DNA from: an uncultured Pontibacter sp.
Lineage (GTDB): Bacteria; Bacteroidota; Bacteroidia; Cytophagales; Hymenobacteraceae
Length of the DNA: 64,000 bases
Assembly (NCBI RefSeq): GCF_947499215.1
Contig: NZ_CANMNI010000001.1
Span: 1,116,001-1,180,000 of the forward strand
Direction of reading: 5' to 3'
In this document: positions 32,368 to 40,550 of the stretch, piece by piece
Position numbering within the stretch: the stretch's first letter is position 1
How the letters are laid out: each line of letters begins with the position of its first letter
The notes under the pieces: model-generated
Databases searched by the model: none
What the model saw: only the letters and a program-made list of their open reading frames with translations
Told to the model about the DNA's origin: nothing
Program-made: the position numbers and the translations under genes

Positions 32368-33258
32368 CTAATGGGGCTGGGGCGTTTCTCCCTTGAACCA
32401 CTCCCTGAACTCAGCTGCCTTGTAGCGGCTGACCGTCTCTACTTTTACCGGTTTCCCTTCTAGCTGCAGCTCAACCAAGAGCTTGTAATTGGCATCTTTG
32501 CGCACCGATCTGATGGCTTGCCGGTGCGCTATGATCTGGCGGCTGATCTTAAAGAAAACGGCCGGGTCCAACAACCCCTCCAACTCTGCCAAGGTGTATT
32601 GGGTAATCAACCTTCTGCCTGTTCTTGTCATGGCGAAAACCACCTTCTGCTCGGAATAGAAATAGGCAATCTCCTGATAAGGCAGCTGCAGTTCCTCGTT
32701 TCCGGTTTTAATATACACACGGTTCTGGCTATACCCTGTCTCTTCTGGTGGCGCTTGCGCTGCATCAGCTGGAGCGGCCATACTAACGGGAGGTACATGC
32801 TGTGACTTGAACTGCCAGTATCGGTATACCTGCAAACTAAGGAAAACCATGTTGATCAGCAGCGAAAACAACAGCGACAGCAAAAGCCCGATTAAGAAGG
32901 CGTACCCGCTAAACGGCACCCGGTATACCCAGACCGTGACACTGGGGGCAAACACAGCATAGAAAAAAGCGGTGAAAGCGATGTTGACGGCCAATACCTG
33001 CCAAACCAGCTTCAGGGAGAAGCCCTCTTCGTAGAGTTTCCGCTCATAGAGGTGCTTGAAATTCCAGATCTGTATCTCCCACAGAAAGAGCGTGCCCAGA
33101 AAATGGACCAAGAAGTCCTGCAGGGGAAAGGTGTAGCTGGGACTGAAAGGCAGGTTCTCTTTTGAGCGCAGATGCACTACCACCAATACCAGCACAGCGA
33201 TGAGCAGGATGTACCCCCTACCGCTCAGAAACCTCCTACTATTGTTCACAGCCTGCAT
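32368..33258 (-). CDS. membrane-bound LytTR family transcriptional regulator
   Basis: The 296-residue protein has four hydrophobic helices at about residues 14-30, 45-62, 86-106 and 117-141, then a linker rich in Ala and Pro, and a C-terminal LytTR DNA-binding domain from about residue 185. The latter shows YIKTGNEELQLPYQEIAYFYSE and FFKISRQIIAHRQAIRSV, the usual LytTR layout. Such membrane LytTR proteins act as one-component regulators in Bacteroidota; the signal is unknown. The linkage to the CPBP protease downstream suggests possible co-regulation (inference). Confidence 0.88.
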   Translation of the reverse strand: MQAVNNSRRFLSGRGYILLIAVLVLVVVHLRSKENLPFSPSYTFPLQDFLVHFLGTLFLWEIQIWNFKHLYERKLYEEGFSLKLVWQVLAVNIAFTAFFYAVFAPSVTVWVYRVPFSGYAFLIGLLLSLLFSLLINMVFLSLQVYRYWQFKSQHVPPVSMAAPADAAQAPPEETGYSQNRVYIKTGNEELQLPYQEIAYFYSEQKVVFAMTRTGRRLITQYTLAELEGLLDPAVFFKISRQIIAHRQAIRSVRKDANYKLLVELQLEGKPVKVETVSRYKAAEFREWFKGETPQPH

Positions 33259-33290
33259 TGACAGATATCTTTAAGCCGTATTTACGCAGC

Positions 33291-33535
33291 AATCGATGCG
33301 CCACTTTTTCGGCAGGGTGCTCAACTGAATAATGGCTAGGCCAGGCGTAATAACCTCGGCCCTTACCCAAAGTATGGTCGGCGCTATCATAATCTTTAGG
33401 ACAGCTTCCAAGCCTCTTTGCAATTTGTCTTGAATCTCAACCATACAAGAAATCAATCCCTGATTATTCGAATTCATTGTAAGACAAGCTGTTAATCACT
33501 GTTTGCTTAAATCTAACAAAAAATTGCTAAAACAG
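33291..33535 (-). pseudogene. chimeric relic of a DUF808 gene and the 5' region of the GAF histidine kinase
   Basis: Two scraps of this stretch match other genes in the window. 33291-33324 resembles the last codons and stop region of the DUF808 gene (35301-35334, about 30 of 34 bases), and 33341-33382 resembles 35490-35531 of the same gene (about 75 percent), with the roughly 155 bp between them deleted. Immediately adjoining, 33401-33444 resembles the first codons of the histidine kinase (31449-31491), and the similarity continues into its upstream DNA (33506-33535 versus 31555-31584, 26 of 30). A 68-codon frame crosses the junction but mixes frames, so no function is expected. Confidence 0.7.
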
Positions 33536-33633
33536 AATAAAAACCGGGAAGGGTGTGGTCATCAGTCTGCCGCCAGCAGCTCTCCAGCCCGAGCAGCCCG
33601 TTTCCTTTTTGAATCAGTTCAGTTCAACATCAA

Positions 33634-33653
33634 AATACCCATTTGTGGGTATT
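33634..33653. promoter_or_regulatory. inverted repeat overlapping a -33 element
   Basis: AATACCCA and TGGGTATT form perfect 8-bp arms around TTTG, ending within the TTG of the -33 element. This could be an operator for the downstream two-gene unit; no regulator is identified. Confidence 0.35.
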
Positions 33654-33683
33654 GTAGTCTAAATTAAGCCCAAGCTATCTTTG
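33652..33683 (+). promoter_or_regulatory. Bacteroidota promoter for the 33850 gene
   Basis: TTG at 33652-33654 and TATCTTTG at 33676-33683 are 21 bp apart, a canonical -33/-7 pair. The start codon is about 165 bp downstream, so the mRNA has a long leader. Confidence 0.6.
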
Positions 33684-33849
33684 TTGCGCAAACCAACATA
33701 TACCTAAGTTACCCATCTCTATACCTGCAGTTCTTTCTGCATGACAGCGCTTGCAAAACCAGCAGGCGCAGAATCTATGAACATACCTGACAGTGGGGCT
33801 GCCATGCAGCCCTGAACAATGTAGCATCCACCCTTTATTTAAATCAAAA

Positions 33850-34719
33850 ATGAAAAATTTTTACCTATTGTTTTTCGCGTTCCTGACTGCCTATACTTTG
33901 CAGGCGCAGGATGTGATCACTAAAACCGACAAAACCGAGATAAAAGCCTTGGTTATGGAGATATCGGACGAGGCGATCAAATACAAACTGTTCGACTTTC
34001 AGGAAGGGCCTGTGTATAATCTGAAGCGTGCGGAGATTTACAAAATAGTGTATTCAAACGGCAGAGAAGAAAAGTTTAATGCACTGGAATCAGCTCCTGC
34101 AAACACAGGATCAACAGGAGGCAGTTTGCTCGGAAAACTGGCAGAGCAGCCGGCACCTACTGAAAAGCCCACGACCAAGGCCGAGAACTTAGGCCGCACA
34201 TTTATAGGGGTAACCTATTCTAGACACCTGACATTCTCTGAAGAAAGCTATGATTTTGAAACATCTCCAATCTTTGGTTTCAGTGTAATGTTGGAGAAGT
34301 ATTTTGAACCAAAGCAGGGCAGTACTAAAGCGCCTTCCAAAGGCTTTGGTTTAGCCTCCACCAACTATTTCGGATACTCTGAAAACCTCGGCAGCAATGA
34401 GATCTATAATGGATCACGTCACTATGCCACTGCTTATCTGTTCAAGGAAATCTCTATCAAAAAAATTGTGACACTGGGTGGTCTGGCCGGGGGAGGCCTT
34501 TGCTATACCTACGGCACGGCAGACGAGGACAATGAAGTAAACCCGGGTGAATCGGCAGGTGTGTTCGGCGGCGGCGGTCATCTTGGCCTATTCGCGCAGC
34601 GTTCACTCACGACAAACGCATCAGGCAAACCCACTACTATGCTACGCCTCGGCTACGACATTTTTATCATGTCCAATGCAAACAGCACCCTAGGAGCAAA
34701 CCTATCCATTAGCTTTTAA
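33850..34719 (+). CDS. exported outer-membrane-type protein of unknown function
   Basis: From ATG 33850 the 289-residue product has a signal peptide (MKNFYLLFFAFLTAYTLQAQ) and then a short N-terminal segment typical of secreted Bacteroidota proteins (DVITKTDKTEIKALVMEI...EIYKIVYSNGREE), which resembles the start of many envelope proteins that sense or bind small ligands. A Pro/Thr-rich linker near residues 75-110 leads to a Gly/aromatic-rich C-terminal region ending NLSISF, consistent with a small beta-barrel. It is followed 12 bp later by a lipoprotein gene. Earlier start codons in the frame lack a signal peptide and were rejected. Confidence 0.75.
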   Translation: MKNFYLLFFAFLTAYTLQAQDVITKTDKTEIKALVMEISDEAIKYKLFDFQEGPVYNLKRAEIYKIVYSNGREEKFNALESAPANTGSTGGSLLGKLAEQPAPTEKPTTKAENLGRTFIGVTYSRHLTFSEESYDFETSPIFGFSVMLEKYFEPKQGSTKAPSKGFGLASTNYFGYSENLGSNEIYNGSRHYATAYLFKEISIKKIVTLGGLAGGGLCYTYGTADEDNEVNPGESAGVFGGGGHLGLFAQRSLTTNASGKPTTMLRLGYDIFIMSNANSTLGANLSISF

Positions 34720-34731
34720 TTTAATTTGAAA

Positions 34732-35208
34732 ATGAAGAACATATCTATCTTATACCTGCTTATAGCCCTTATTTCATTCACTTTTTCCGGTTGCGTCAGC
34801 GATGCGGAGGAGGACTTCATGGTAATCGCCCAAAAGATTAAGGACGAAGGACCAAGCGGAGGCGGCTCCTGCCCTGTTGGCAGATGGGGCACACCAACCT
34901 GCAACGGCTCCGGTAACTTGATCTACTTCTTTAAAAGCGATGGTACAGGGTATAGCGAGAATCCCGATTGCAATGGCATTTGCTCGCCGCTCAGGTTCCA
35001 CTTTGAATACAAAGTTAGCGGCAACACGATCTCCTATACCTATACCGAAACCGATGATGTGATCTGCTCAGGTACAAACAAAGGACGCCCTAATGTGCCA
35101 ACCGGCAGTTACTCAATTGAATTCACTTGTCAGAACGGTGGCACTGAACTCGTAACGGAGGTGACTACTAACGGTGTGAGGCGTACGACTGTGTTTACAC
35201 GCATGTAA
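34732..35208 (+). CDS. small lipoprotein (lipocalin-like size) of unknown function
   Basis: The 158-residue product has a lipoprotein signal with lipobox FSGC (Cys20). The mature part has several cysteines and beta-strand-like segments (LIYFFKSDGTGYSEN, FEYKVSGNTISYTYTE, TELVTEVTTNGVRRT), resembling the META/lipocalin-type small lipoproteins of Bacteroidota. It overlaps no other gene and follows the 33850 gene by 12 bp, so the two likely form an operon. Function unknown. An in-frame TTG two codons earlier was not chosen. Confidence 0.7.
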   Translation: MKNISILYLLIALISFTFSGCVSDAEEDFMVIAQKIKDEGPSGGGSCPVGRWGTPTCNGSGNLIYFFKSDGTGYSENPDCNGICSPLRFHFEYKVSGNTISYTYTETDDVICSGTNKGRPNVPTGSYSIEFTCQNGGTELVTEVTTNGVRRTTVFTRM

Positions 35209-35224
35209 GAGGTCGGAACGATTG

Positions 35225-35275
35225 TTCAAAAAAAACAGGGACAGCGAAGATAACGCTGTCCCTGTTTTTTTTGAA
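35225..35275. terminator. bidirectional intrinsic terminator
   Basis: Perfect 22-bp arms around an AAGATAA loop, with eight-base A and T tracts, lie between convergent genes. Confidence 0.8.
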
Positions 35276-35302
35276 AGCTACATTCATAGCCACGGCACGA
35301 AA

Positions 35303-36244
35303 TCAATGCGCCACCTTCTCGGCAGGGCGCTTGAATAGCTTTTTGGCAAGGGATACCACCTGCGCAATAACAGCACCAAGGAGCAAACCACCTAAGGCCA
35401 GTACCAGTACTTTTACAAACCAAGCAAGGGCAGGTATATCAGCGAGGGAGTGCTCCAGCGCCTCCAGCGGGTGGTGCATAAACGGCAAACCATGCGCGAT
35501 GATCTCTGCCCCTACCCACAGCATGGCCGCTGTACCTACATACCCCAGTATAACTAGGAACGTTGGCATGGACTTCACGATGCCGCGCCCGATCTTTTGG
35601 GTGGTCGGGTGGAATTTGTCCTGCGCCATGTGCACCCCAATGTCGTCTGCTTTCACGATTAGGGCCACGAAGCCGTAAACAGCAACAGTAATAAAAATCG
35701 CCACCGCAAACAGCACCACAATCTGGTTCATAATAGGGCTATCGGCCACGGTGGCATAGGCAATAGCCATGATCTCTGCGGATAGTATAAAATCTGTACG
35801 CACCGCACCGCTCACTCGCTCCTTCTCTAGCTCTTCCGGCGTGATCACTTCCATTTCTTCAGTTGGCTCATCCGTTGGTTCGTGGGTTTTGCTGAACATG
35901 GAGTGGACTTTCTCATAGCCTTCGAAGCACAGAAAAGCACCCCCTATCATCAGTAGGTAAGGTATAACTACTGGCAAGAAATAGCCAAGCACCAAGGCAG
36001 CCGGCCCTAGAAAGATCGCTTTGTTGATGAGTGACTTTTTAGCGATCTGGAAGATGATGGAGAGTTCTCGCTTCGGATCGAGGCCCACCACGTACTTGGG
36101 CGTCACGGCAGTATCATCGATGACAATGCCGGAAACTTTACCTGTTGTTTTTGCCACCTGCGTCGGAACGTCATCCAAGGTTGCCGCGCTGACTTTCACC
36201 AGCGCCGCCACATCATCCAAAAGTGCGAGAAGACCTGTCGCCAT
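35303..36244 (-). CDS. DUF808 family inner-membrane protein (YedI-like)
   Basis: The 313-residue protein starts MATGLLALLDDVAALVKVSA and continues with KTTGKVSGIVIDDTAVTPKYV, the hallmark opening of the DUF808/YedI family, and has about seven hydrophobic helices from residue 66 on. The acidic insert with repeated EPTDEP and PEELEKERVSGAVRTDF near 120-150 is also typical. Function is unknown. A degraded fragment of a second copy lies at 33291-33382. The ATG at 36244 gives the normal family start. Confidence 0.92.
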   Translation of the reverse strand: MATGLLALLDDVAALVKVSAATLDDVPTQVAKTTGKVSGIVIDDTAVTPKYVVGLDPKRELSIIFQIAKKSLINKAIFLGPAALVLGYFLPVVIPYLLMIGGAFLCFEGYEKVHSMFSKTHEPTDEPTEEMEVITPEELEKERVSGAVRTDFILSAEIMAIAYATVADSPIMNQIVVLFAVAIFITVAVYGFVALIVKADDIGVHMAQDKFHPTTQKIGRGIVKSMPTFLVILGYVGTAAMLWVGAEIIAHGLPFMHHPLEALEHSLADIPALAWFVKVLVLALGGLLLGAVIAQVVSLAKKLFKRPAEKVAH

Positions 36245-36403
36245 TATGTATTCTTTAGTTTAAGGTATAATTCATTTTTGTGTTGCCTACTCTGTACGGA
36301 TTAAGCGTAAGAGCGGTCTTTTACACGATCCTAATTTAAGGGAAAGTTGTGGGATTATAATGAAAGGATGGACGACGATAGCTATTCCTACACATTTGTG
36401 GGC

Positions 36404-36452
36404 TATAAACAAGCAAAAGCCCTCCAAGTTAGAGAGCTTTTGCTTGTTTATA
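36404..36452 (-). terminator. long hairpin, probable terminator
   Basis: Perfect 17-bp arms (TATAAACAAGCAAAAGC and its complement) flank a short CT-rich centre that can pair further. It lies downstream of the minus-strand gene at 36632, about 180 bp after its stop; a clean T tail is missing, so function is less sure. Confidence 0.45.
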
Positions 36453-36631
36453 AGAACTAATTTCGCTTCTACTTTAGCCGTGCATTTGGGCTACCTAGTT
36501 TAAGACAAATGTGATGTGGCTGCGCAGCGGTACAAGCATGGTCAGATTACAAGTGGTGTGGCAAAAACGAATCGCACCGTCGTTTCTATACCTGCACTGT
36601 CGACACTCTCGGGCATAAATTTAACGCTTTA

Positions 36632-37069
36632 TTAATCCTCGTTCTGCTTTCCAAAAGCACCCGAGCTATATTCCAACAGCCATTCTTTCGCTTCTTCATA
36701 ATATTTAAACTCGCTGAATTGAAACGGTAGCCCAGAAATATCAAGCTTGCTTTTCATGCTGTCAGAACTCATCTGACTAAAGACATCCTCAGACTGGACT
36801 CTTGCCATTTTTTCGATACCGGATGCAAGCGGCAGAAACTTCGGGAACCACTCCTTCGCAGCCCACTGCTGGTCTTCCATGCGTATCACTTTGCCTAATC
36901 GGTAATCGCCTAACCATAGCTTCACGTCATGCTGCCGCACGGCATTCAAGTATTGTTCAAGCCCTTCCCTATACGCTTTGCTCGGGGCGTATGCCAACCA
37001 CCGGGTTTCTATAAGTTGGTATTCAGGGTAATAGTATATTTCAAGATAATCAGACGCGTAAAACACCAT
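36632..37069 (-). CDS. STAS/SpoIIAA-like protein of unknown function
   Basis: The 145-residue protein alternates strands and helices in a layout common in Bacteroidota: an N-terminal strand pair (LEIYYYPEYQLIETRWLAY), a helix, LWLGDYRLGK, then a long helix pair and a C-terminal EAKEWLLE. It shares this layout with the protein at 52715 (ENNLLLAEWQRAV...RAVGNAELLTML...EDALIWI), though identity is low, so they appear to be distant paralogs. Functions of such STAS-like proteins are unproven. A TAAATTTG promoter box lies about 55 bp upstream. Confidence 0.65.
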   Translation of the reverse strand: MVFYASDYLEIYYYPEYQLIETRWLAYAPSKAYREGLEQYLNAVRQHDVKLWLGDYRLGKVIRMEDQQWAAKEWFPKFLPLASGIEKMARVQSEDVFSQMSSDSMKSKLDISGLPFQFSEFKYYEEAKEWLLEYSSGAFGKQNED

Positions 37070-37450
37070 AGTTATAAGCCAATTAATTAGGTACGTGTAA
37101 GCCCAATGAAGGAAATGGATTGCAAATTTATCTGCTTACGTAATTAATCAACGGATTCTCGTAAATCCAACTCTTTTTATAATTAGTATCGGTTTCTAAC
37201 AACTACGTTTCACTATACAGGAGAAGTCCTTGAACTTAAGAATGGAACTTTTGATGTTAAGTACAACCAATAATAGCTAATTCATGGATTTAATTTAAAA
37301 CCTTTCTGTTTATTAATAAGCCTGCTTGGATGTAAGTCAATTTATAAAAATTAAGTAACAACATACAACACAGTTCACAATTTAAGACTCGGCTCAACCT
37401 CATTATGCGCGCGCAGGCAAAATCATCTCCTTATACCGACTCCAAACAAA
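37070..37450. other. AT-rich spacer without a convincing gene
   Basis: This stretch holds the promoter box of the 36632 gene and otherwise no gene I can support. One short plus-strand frame near 37203-37275 reads YTGEVLELKNGTF before a double stop, but it lacks a start and extended similarity. Confidence 0.4.
37123..37130 (-). promoter_or_regulatory. -7 promoter box for the 36632 gene
   Basis: TAAATTTG on the minus strand matches TAnnTTTG and lies 54 bp upstream of the start codon. Confidence 0.5.
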
Positions 37451-37485
37451 AAAATCCCTGTAAGCAATTAACTTACAGGGATTTT
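37451..37485 (-). terminator. intrinsic terminator after tRNA-Leu
   Basis: AAAATCCCTGTAAG pairs with CTTACAGGGATTTT around a seven-base loop, followed on the minus strand by a T run, 13 bp after the tRNA end. Confidence 0.8.
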
Positions 37486-37497
37486 CATTTGTACTTG

Positions 37498-37581
37498 TAC
37501 CTTGGGCCGGAGTCGAACCGGCACGAGTGTAACCTCACAGGTGTTTGAGACCAGCGCGTCTACCAATTCCGCCACCAAGGC
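37498..37581 (-). tRNA. tRNA-Leu, anticodon CAA
   Basis: The 84-nt minus-strand sequence folds as a class II tRNA. It has acceptor GCCTTGG with CCAAGGT, D arm TGGCGGAATTGGTAGACGC, anticodon loop CTCAAAC (CAA), a variable arm GTGAGGTTACACTC, and T arm GCCGGTTCGACTCCGGC. The acceptor has a G-T pair at 1-72 and the anticodon stem one T-T mismatch. CCA is not encoded. It lies 23 bp after hscB on the same strand and is probably processed from a shared transcript. Confidence 0.92.
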
Positions 37582-37604
37582 ATTACTAAATCCCCAATCG
37601 AATA

Positions 37605-38135
37605 TCAGGAACGTGCTGCAAACTTAGATAATGTTTCTTGAATACGCAACAGATATTTTTTCTTCAGATAGTAAGTTTTTACCTCTTGCAGGGCCTCTTC
37701 TTTGGTAACTCCGTGAAGTTCAGGGTATCGCTGCAAAACTGGCAAAATATCATTTTCTAAGGTAGCCATAATGCCGGAGCTCTTCTCCCCTATTTCGTGC
37801 AGTTTGGCTGCGTCAAAGTCGAACTCCAACTCCATCAATTCCTCGTTCAACTCCATCATCTCCATCAAAAAGTCGCCCGGCAGCTCGTTTTTGCCCTCCT
37901 CCAGCAAACCGTGCTCCTTCAGGATGTACTGCATGCGCAGATCGGAATCGCTCAAGGTGCGGTAGGCGTTGGTGTTGCGCGTGGACATCTCTAGTATCTT
38001 GTTTTGCGTGCCCAAGTCCTCGTTGGCATAAAAGTCCGGATGGTACTCGCGGCTCAGCTGGTAATAGCGTGCTTTAATCGCCTTCTCGTCCGGCAAAAAA
38101 CTCTCAGGTATATGGTAAAACTCGAAGTAATTCAT
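37605..38135 (-). CDS. hscB: Fe-S cluster assembly co-chaperone HscB
   Basis: HscB is a J-domain protein that brings the scaffold IscU to the Hsp70 HscA during iron-sulfur cluster transfer. The 176-residue product has the J domain at its N-terminus with the HPD motif at residues 32-34 (REYHPDF). The C-terminal three-helix domain carries LKEHGLLEEGKNELPGDFLMEMMELNEELMELE, which matches the HscB C-terminal (HSCB_C) layout. No hscA or iscU is adjacent. A promoter box lies about 70 bp upstream, and tRNA-Leu follows. Confidence 0.92.
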   Translation of the reverse strand: MNYFEFYHIPESFLPDEKAIKARYYQLSREYHPDFYANEDLGTQNKILEMSTRNTNAYRTLSDSDLRMQYILKEHGLLEEGKNELPGDFLMEMMELNEELMELEFDFDAAKLHEIGEKSSGIMATLENDILPVLQRYPELHGVTKEEALQEVKTYYLKKKYLLRIQETLSKFAARS

Positions 38136-38149
38136 TTTTTACAGTAATC

Positions 38150-38310
38150 AGTTTTTTCAGTAAACAGTTAACAGTTACCTTTTAAGGTAAACAGTATACG
38201 TTGCAAAAGTACAGGAAAAGCAATGGGAATGTTTAAACTATCGTAAACATCCCACCTTTACCTGCGGATTGTTTACTGATAACTGATAATTGCTCACTGT
38301 TCAAATGTTC
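38150..38310. repeat. paired TAACTG/CAGTTA low-complexity repeats flanking the hscB promoter
   Basis: At about 38150-38175 the sequence reads repeated CAGT(A/T)AAC and CAGTTAAC units; at about 38268-38310 it reads GTTTACTGATAACTGATAATTG and related units, the inverted version. They enclose the hscB promoter. Such drifting ACAGTTA words recur in Bacteroidota spacers; a defined function is not known to me. Confidence 0.4.
38204..38211 (-). promoter_or_regulatory. -7 promoter box for hscB
   Basis: TACTTTTG on the minus strand matches TAnnTTTG, 69 bp upstream of the hscB ATG. Confidence 0.5.
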
Positions 38311-38591
38311 ACTGAAACGTGGGACCACGCCTGTGGCTTGTCGGCGAAGAGGGCTTTAGTGTCTTTCCATACCTGCCCGAAGAGTTCGGAGTCGCGGTAG
38401 TTATTGAGATGTTCCTCGGAGTCCCAAAGGCTGTAGGTGCTGTAGATGTTCGGATGGTTCAGGTCCTGCAGGAGCTCCACATGGTTACAGCCCTCAAAAG
38501 CCAGAATCTTGTCCTTGGAATTACGAAATATCTCCAGAAAATCGGATGTCTTCTCCGGTTGAAACGTCATCCGGACAATACGAATTAGCAT
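38301..38591 (-). CDS. antibiotic biosynthesis monooxygenase (ABM)-type protein
   Basis: From ATG 38591 the 96-residue protein starts MLIRIVRMTFQPEKTSDFLEIF, the normal opening of small ABM-fold proteins (dimeric ferredoxin-like barrel; some are quinol or heme-degrading monooxygenases). Further family features are FEGCNHVELLQD and IYSTYSLWDSEEHLNNYR. A nine-codon longer start at 38618 is possible. It lies 33 bp after the SAM hydrolase stop and is probably in the same operon. The actual substrate cannot be read from sequence. Confidence 0.85.
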   Translation of the reverse strand: MLIRIVRMTFQPEKTSDFLEIFRNSKDKILAFEGCNHVELLQDLNHPNIYSTYSLWDSEEHLNNYRDSELFGQVWKDTKALFADKPQAWSHVSVNI

Positions 38592-38624
38592 AGCTTTATG
38601 ATTGTGAATTTCACTCATTCAAAA

Positions 38625-39401
38625 TTAATTCCCCGGATAAAACCGAACATCCACTTGCGAGTCAAACCCTAGGCCGAGCAGCTCGGCGGCATTGCCTTTG
38701 TTGATGCCGATGCTGAGTTGGCCGAGGTGATTGTAGAGGCAGCAGCAATCGCCGTCGTCTACCTGTGTATAGTTCTGGTGTATGCGACCCACGGTTTCGC
38801 GACCAAAGTGAATGGTATAGGTACGGCCGTGCGCGATCGTATCCACACTGTCTTTGGTGATGTTGGTGATGAGATTGCCGTAGCGGTCCACGTGAATGAC
38901 GTGCCCTGTTATGGAGTGGTCGTTGAGGCGCAACTGGCGGTTCATGAGCTGTTTGTAAGAGGTGGTGCGCTCGCCCAGTATGTCGATGTCGCCCCCTTTA
39001 GCCAAGAACAGCGCCGCTGGTGCCAATAGCTCCTTTGCCGGGAAAGACAACAGTTCCTCCTCGGTCTGTAGCTCTACCACTACCTCAGGCTCCCCGTCGG
39101 TCAGCAGCGAGAGCAGGCCATTGTCGGCCATTAGAAAATAGTGCCCTTTGTATTTTGCAGCATGATATTTGCCCTGTTTGCAACCGTGGGTGTCTACGGC
39201 GATCAGGTGCACGGTGCCTTCCGGAAACTCATGGAAAACGGACCCGATGACGTACTCGGCCTGCGGGATGTTGAACGGCTCAATGCCATGGGAAATATCC
39301 ACAATGCTAGCCTGAGGTTGCAGCGACAGCATGGCCGCTTTTACGGCAGCTACGTAATGGTCGGTGTAGCCGAAGTCTGAGGTGAACGTAATTACAGCCA
39401 T
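38625..39401 (-). CDS. SAM hydrolase (S-adenosyl-L-methionine hydroxide adenosyltransferase, DUF62)
   Basis: The 258-residue protein has the DUF62 signature ITFTSDFGYTDHYVAAVKAAM near residue 4 and ASIVDISHGIEPFNIPQAEYVI near residue 32, the segments that bind the adenosine and methionine ends of SAM in this family. Members hydrolyse SAM to adenosine and methionine and are relatives of the fluorinase. The C-terminal domain carries HVIHVDRYGNLITNI. The enzyme is expected to be cytoplasmic. It is first of a two-gene operon with the ABM protein. Confidence 0.92.
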   Translation of the reverse strand: MAVITFTSDFGYTDHYVAAVKAAMLSLQPQASIVDISHGIEPFNIPQAEYVIGSVFHEFPEGTVHLIAVDTHGCKQGKYHAAKYKGHYFLMADNGLLSLLTDGEPEVVVELQTEEELLSFPAKELLAPAALFLAKGGDIDILGERTTSYKQLMNRQLRLNDHSITGHVIHVDRYGNLITNITKDSVDTIAHGRTYTIHFGRETVGRIHQNYTQVDDGDCCCLYNHLGQLSIGINKGNAAELLGLGFDSQVDVRFYPGN

Positions 39402-39421
39402 AGAGCGAACTATAATTTAAG

Positions 39422-39429
39422 TAGATTTG
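39422..39429 (+). promoter_or_regulatory. -7 promoter box for the phoH operon
   Basis: TAGATTTG matches TAnnTTTG and lies 71 bp upstream of the TTG start codon at 39501. Confidence 0.5.
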
Positions 39430-39500
39430 TAATCATTATGTAACAATTTTAGCTAATTTACAGAATATATTACCAACGTACTATATATAAGCATAAACAT

Positions 39501-40532
39501 TTGGTAGAGAAAGTAATAACATTAGAGAATATCTCTCTTATCGATTTTCTGGGGACAGAGAATCAGAATATCAAGCAGCTGGCTGCCGCTTTTCCAAGCA
39601 GCAAGATCATATCCAGAGGTAACGAGATTAAGATTCAAGGGCAAACGCCTGAGATCACCAAGATACATGAGATCCTTTCTTCGCTGATCGATCACTATCA
39701 CAAGTTCGGAAAGATTACGCACAACAGCGTAAATAGATACCTTTCTTCTGATCCTTTTACGGAAGAGGATGTGATTGTGACATCGCCGGACGTGATCGTG
39801 TATGGCAGCAAGGGTGGCATCATCAAAGCCAAGACGCCTAACCAGAAGAAACTGGTGGAACTGGTGGAGAACAATGACTTGGTGTTCGCGCTGGGACCCG
39901 CGGGTACCGGTAAGACCTACATCTCGGTGGCCATGGCCGTGCGTGCGCTCAAAAACAAAGAGGTAAAGAAGATCATCATTTCCCGCCCTGTGGTGGAGGC
40001 TGGTGAGAATCTGGGCTTTTTGCCGGGTGACATGAAGGAGAAAGTGGACCCATATCTGCGCCCGATCTATGACGCCCTCGAGGACATGATCCCGATGGAA
40101 AAGCTCAAATACTATCAAGAAAGCAAGATTATTGAGATCGCTCCGCTGGCTTACATGCGTGGACGCACCCTGAGCAACGCCTTTGTGTTGCTGGATGAGG
40201 CACAGAATACGACGCCGGCCCAGATCAAGATGTTCCTGACCCGGATGGGCCCTACATCTAAGGTGATGATCAATGGTGACCGTTCACAGATCGACTTGCC
40301 GCACAGACAGAAGTCCGGCCTGATCGACGCACTGCATACCTTGCGAGATATTAAAGGTATCGGTTTCATTGAGATGCAGCCGGAGGACGTGATGCGTCAC
40401 CGCCTCGTGCGTGACATCGTAGAGGCCTATACGCAGGCCGACGAAGCCCGACAAGCCGCCAAACTGGAAGCCGAAGCTGCTGAGAACGGGACACCTGTAA
40501 AGGTGAACGGACGCAAAAAGAAGGTTGAATAG
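39501..40532 (+). CDS. phoH: PhoH family ATPase
   Basis: The 343-residue cytoplasmic protein is a P-loop ATPase of the PhoH/YbeZ type, linked in other bacteria to RNA metabolism together with YbeY. The N-terminal KH-like region covers about residues 5-105. Walker A is GPAGTGKT at 132-139, and Walker B is VLLDEAQNTT near 229-238, followed by KMFLTRMG and INGDRSQIDLP. The C-terminus is a basic tail (NGRKKKVE). The start codon is TTG; no ATG fits, and the encoded N-terminus (MVEKVITLENISLIDFLG) is normal for Bacteroidota members. A GNAT gene follows after 18 bp. Confidence 0.93.
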   Translation: MVEKVITLENISLIDFLGTENQNIKQLAAAFPSSKIISRGNEIKIQGQTPEITKIHEILSSLIDHYHKFGKITHNSVNRYLSSDPFTEEDVIVTSPDVIVYGSKGGIIKAKTPNQKKLVELVENNDLVFALGPAGTGKTYISVAMAVRALKNKEVKKIIISRPVVEAGENLGFLPGDMKEKVDPYLRPIYDALEDMIPMEKLKYYQESKIIEIAPLAYMRGRTLSNAFVLLDEAQNTTPAQIKMFLTRMGPTSKVMINGDRSQIDLPHRQKSGLIDALHTLRDIKGIGFIEMQPEDVMRHRLVRDIVEAYTQADEARQAAKLEAEAAENGTPVKVNGRKKKVE

Positions 40533-40550
40533 CTGATTGCATAACACAGG

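Noticed and set aside
30277-33258. LytTR-CPBP-kinase run as a bacteriocin or quorum-sensing locus
   Set aside because: The gene types would fit, but there is no small precursor peptide, exporter or response regulator, and the spacers are large.
37203-37275. Short plus-strand frame reading YTGEVLELKNGTF before a double stop
   Set aside because: It looks protein-like but has no start codon, is about 25 codons, and nothing upstream extends it; could be a gene scrap or chance.
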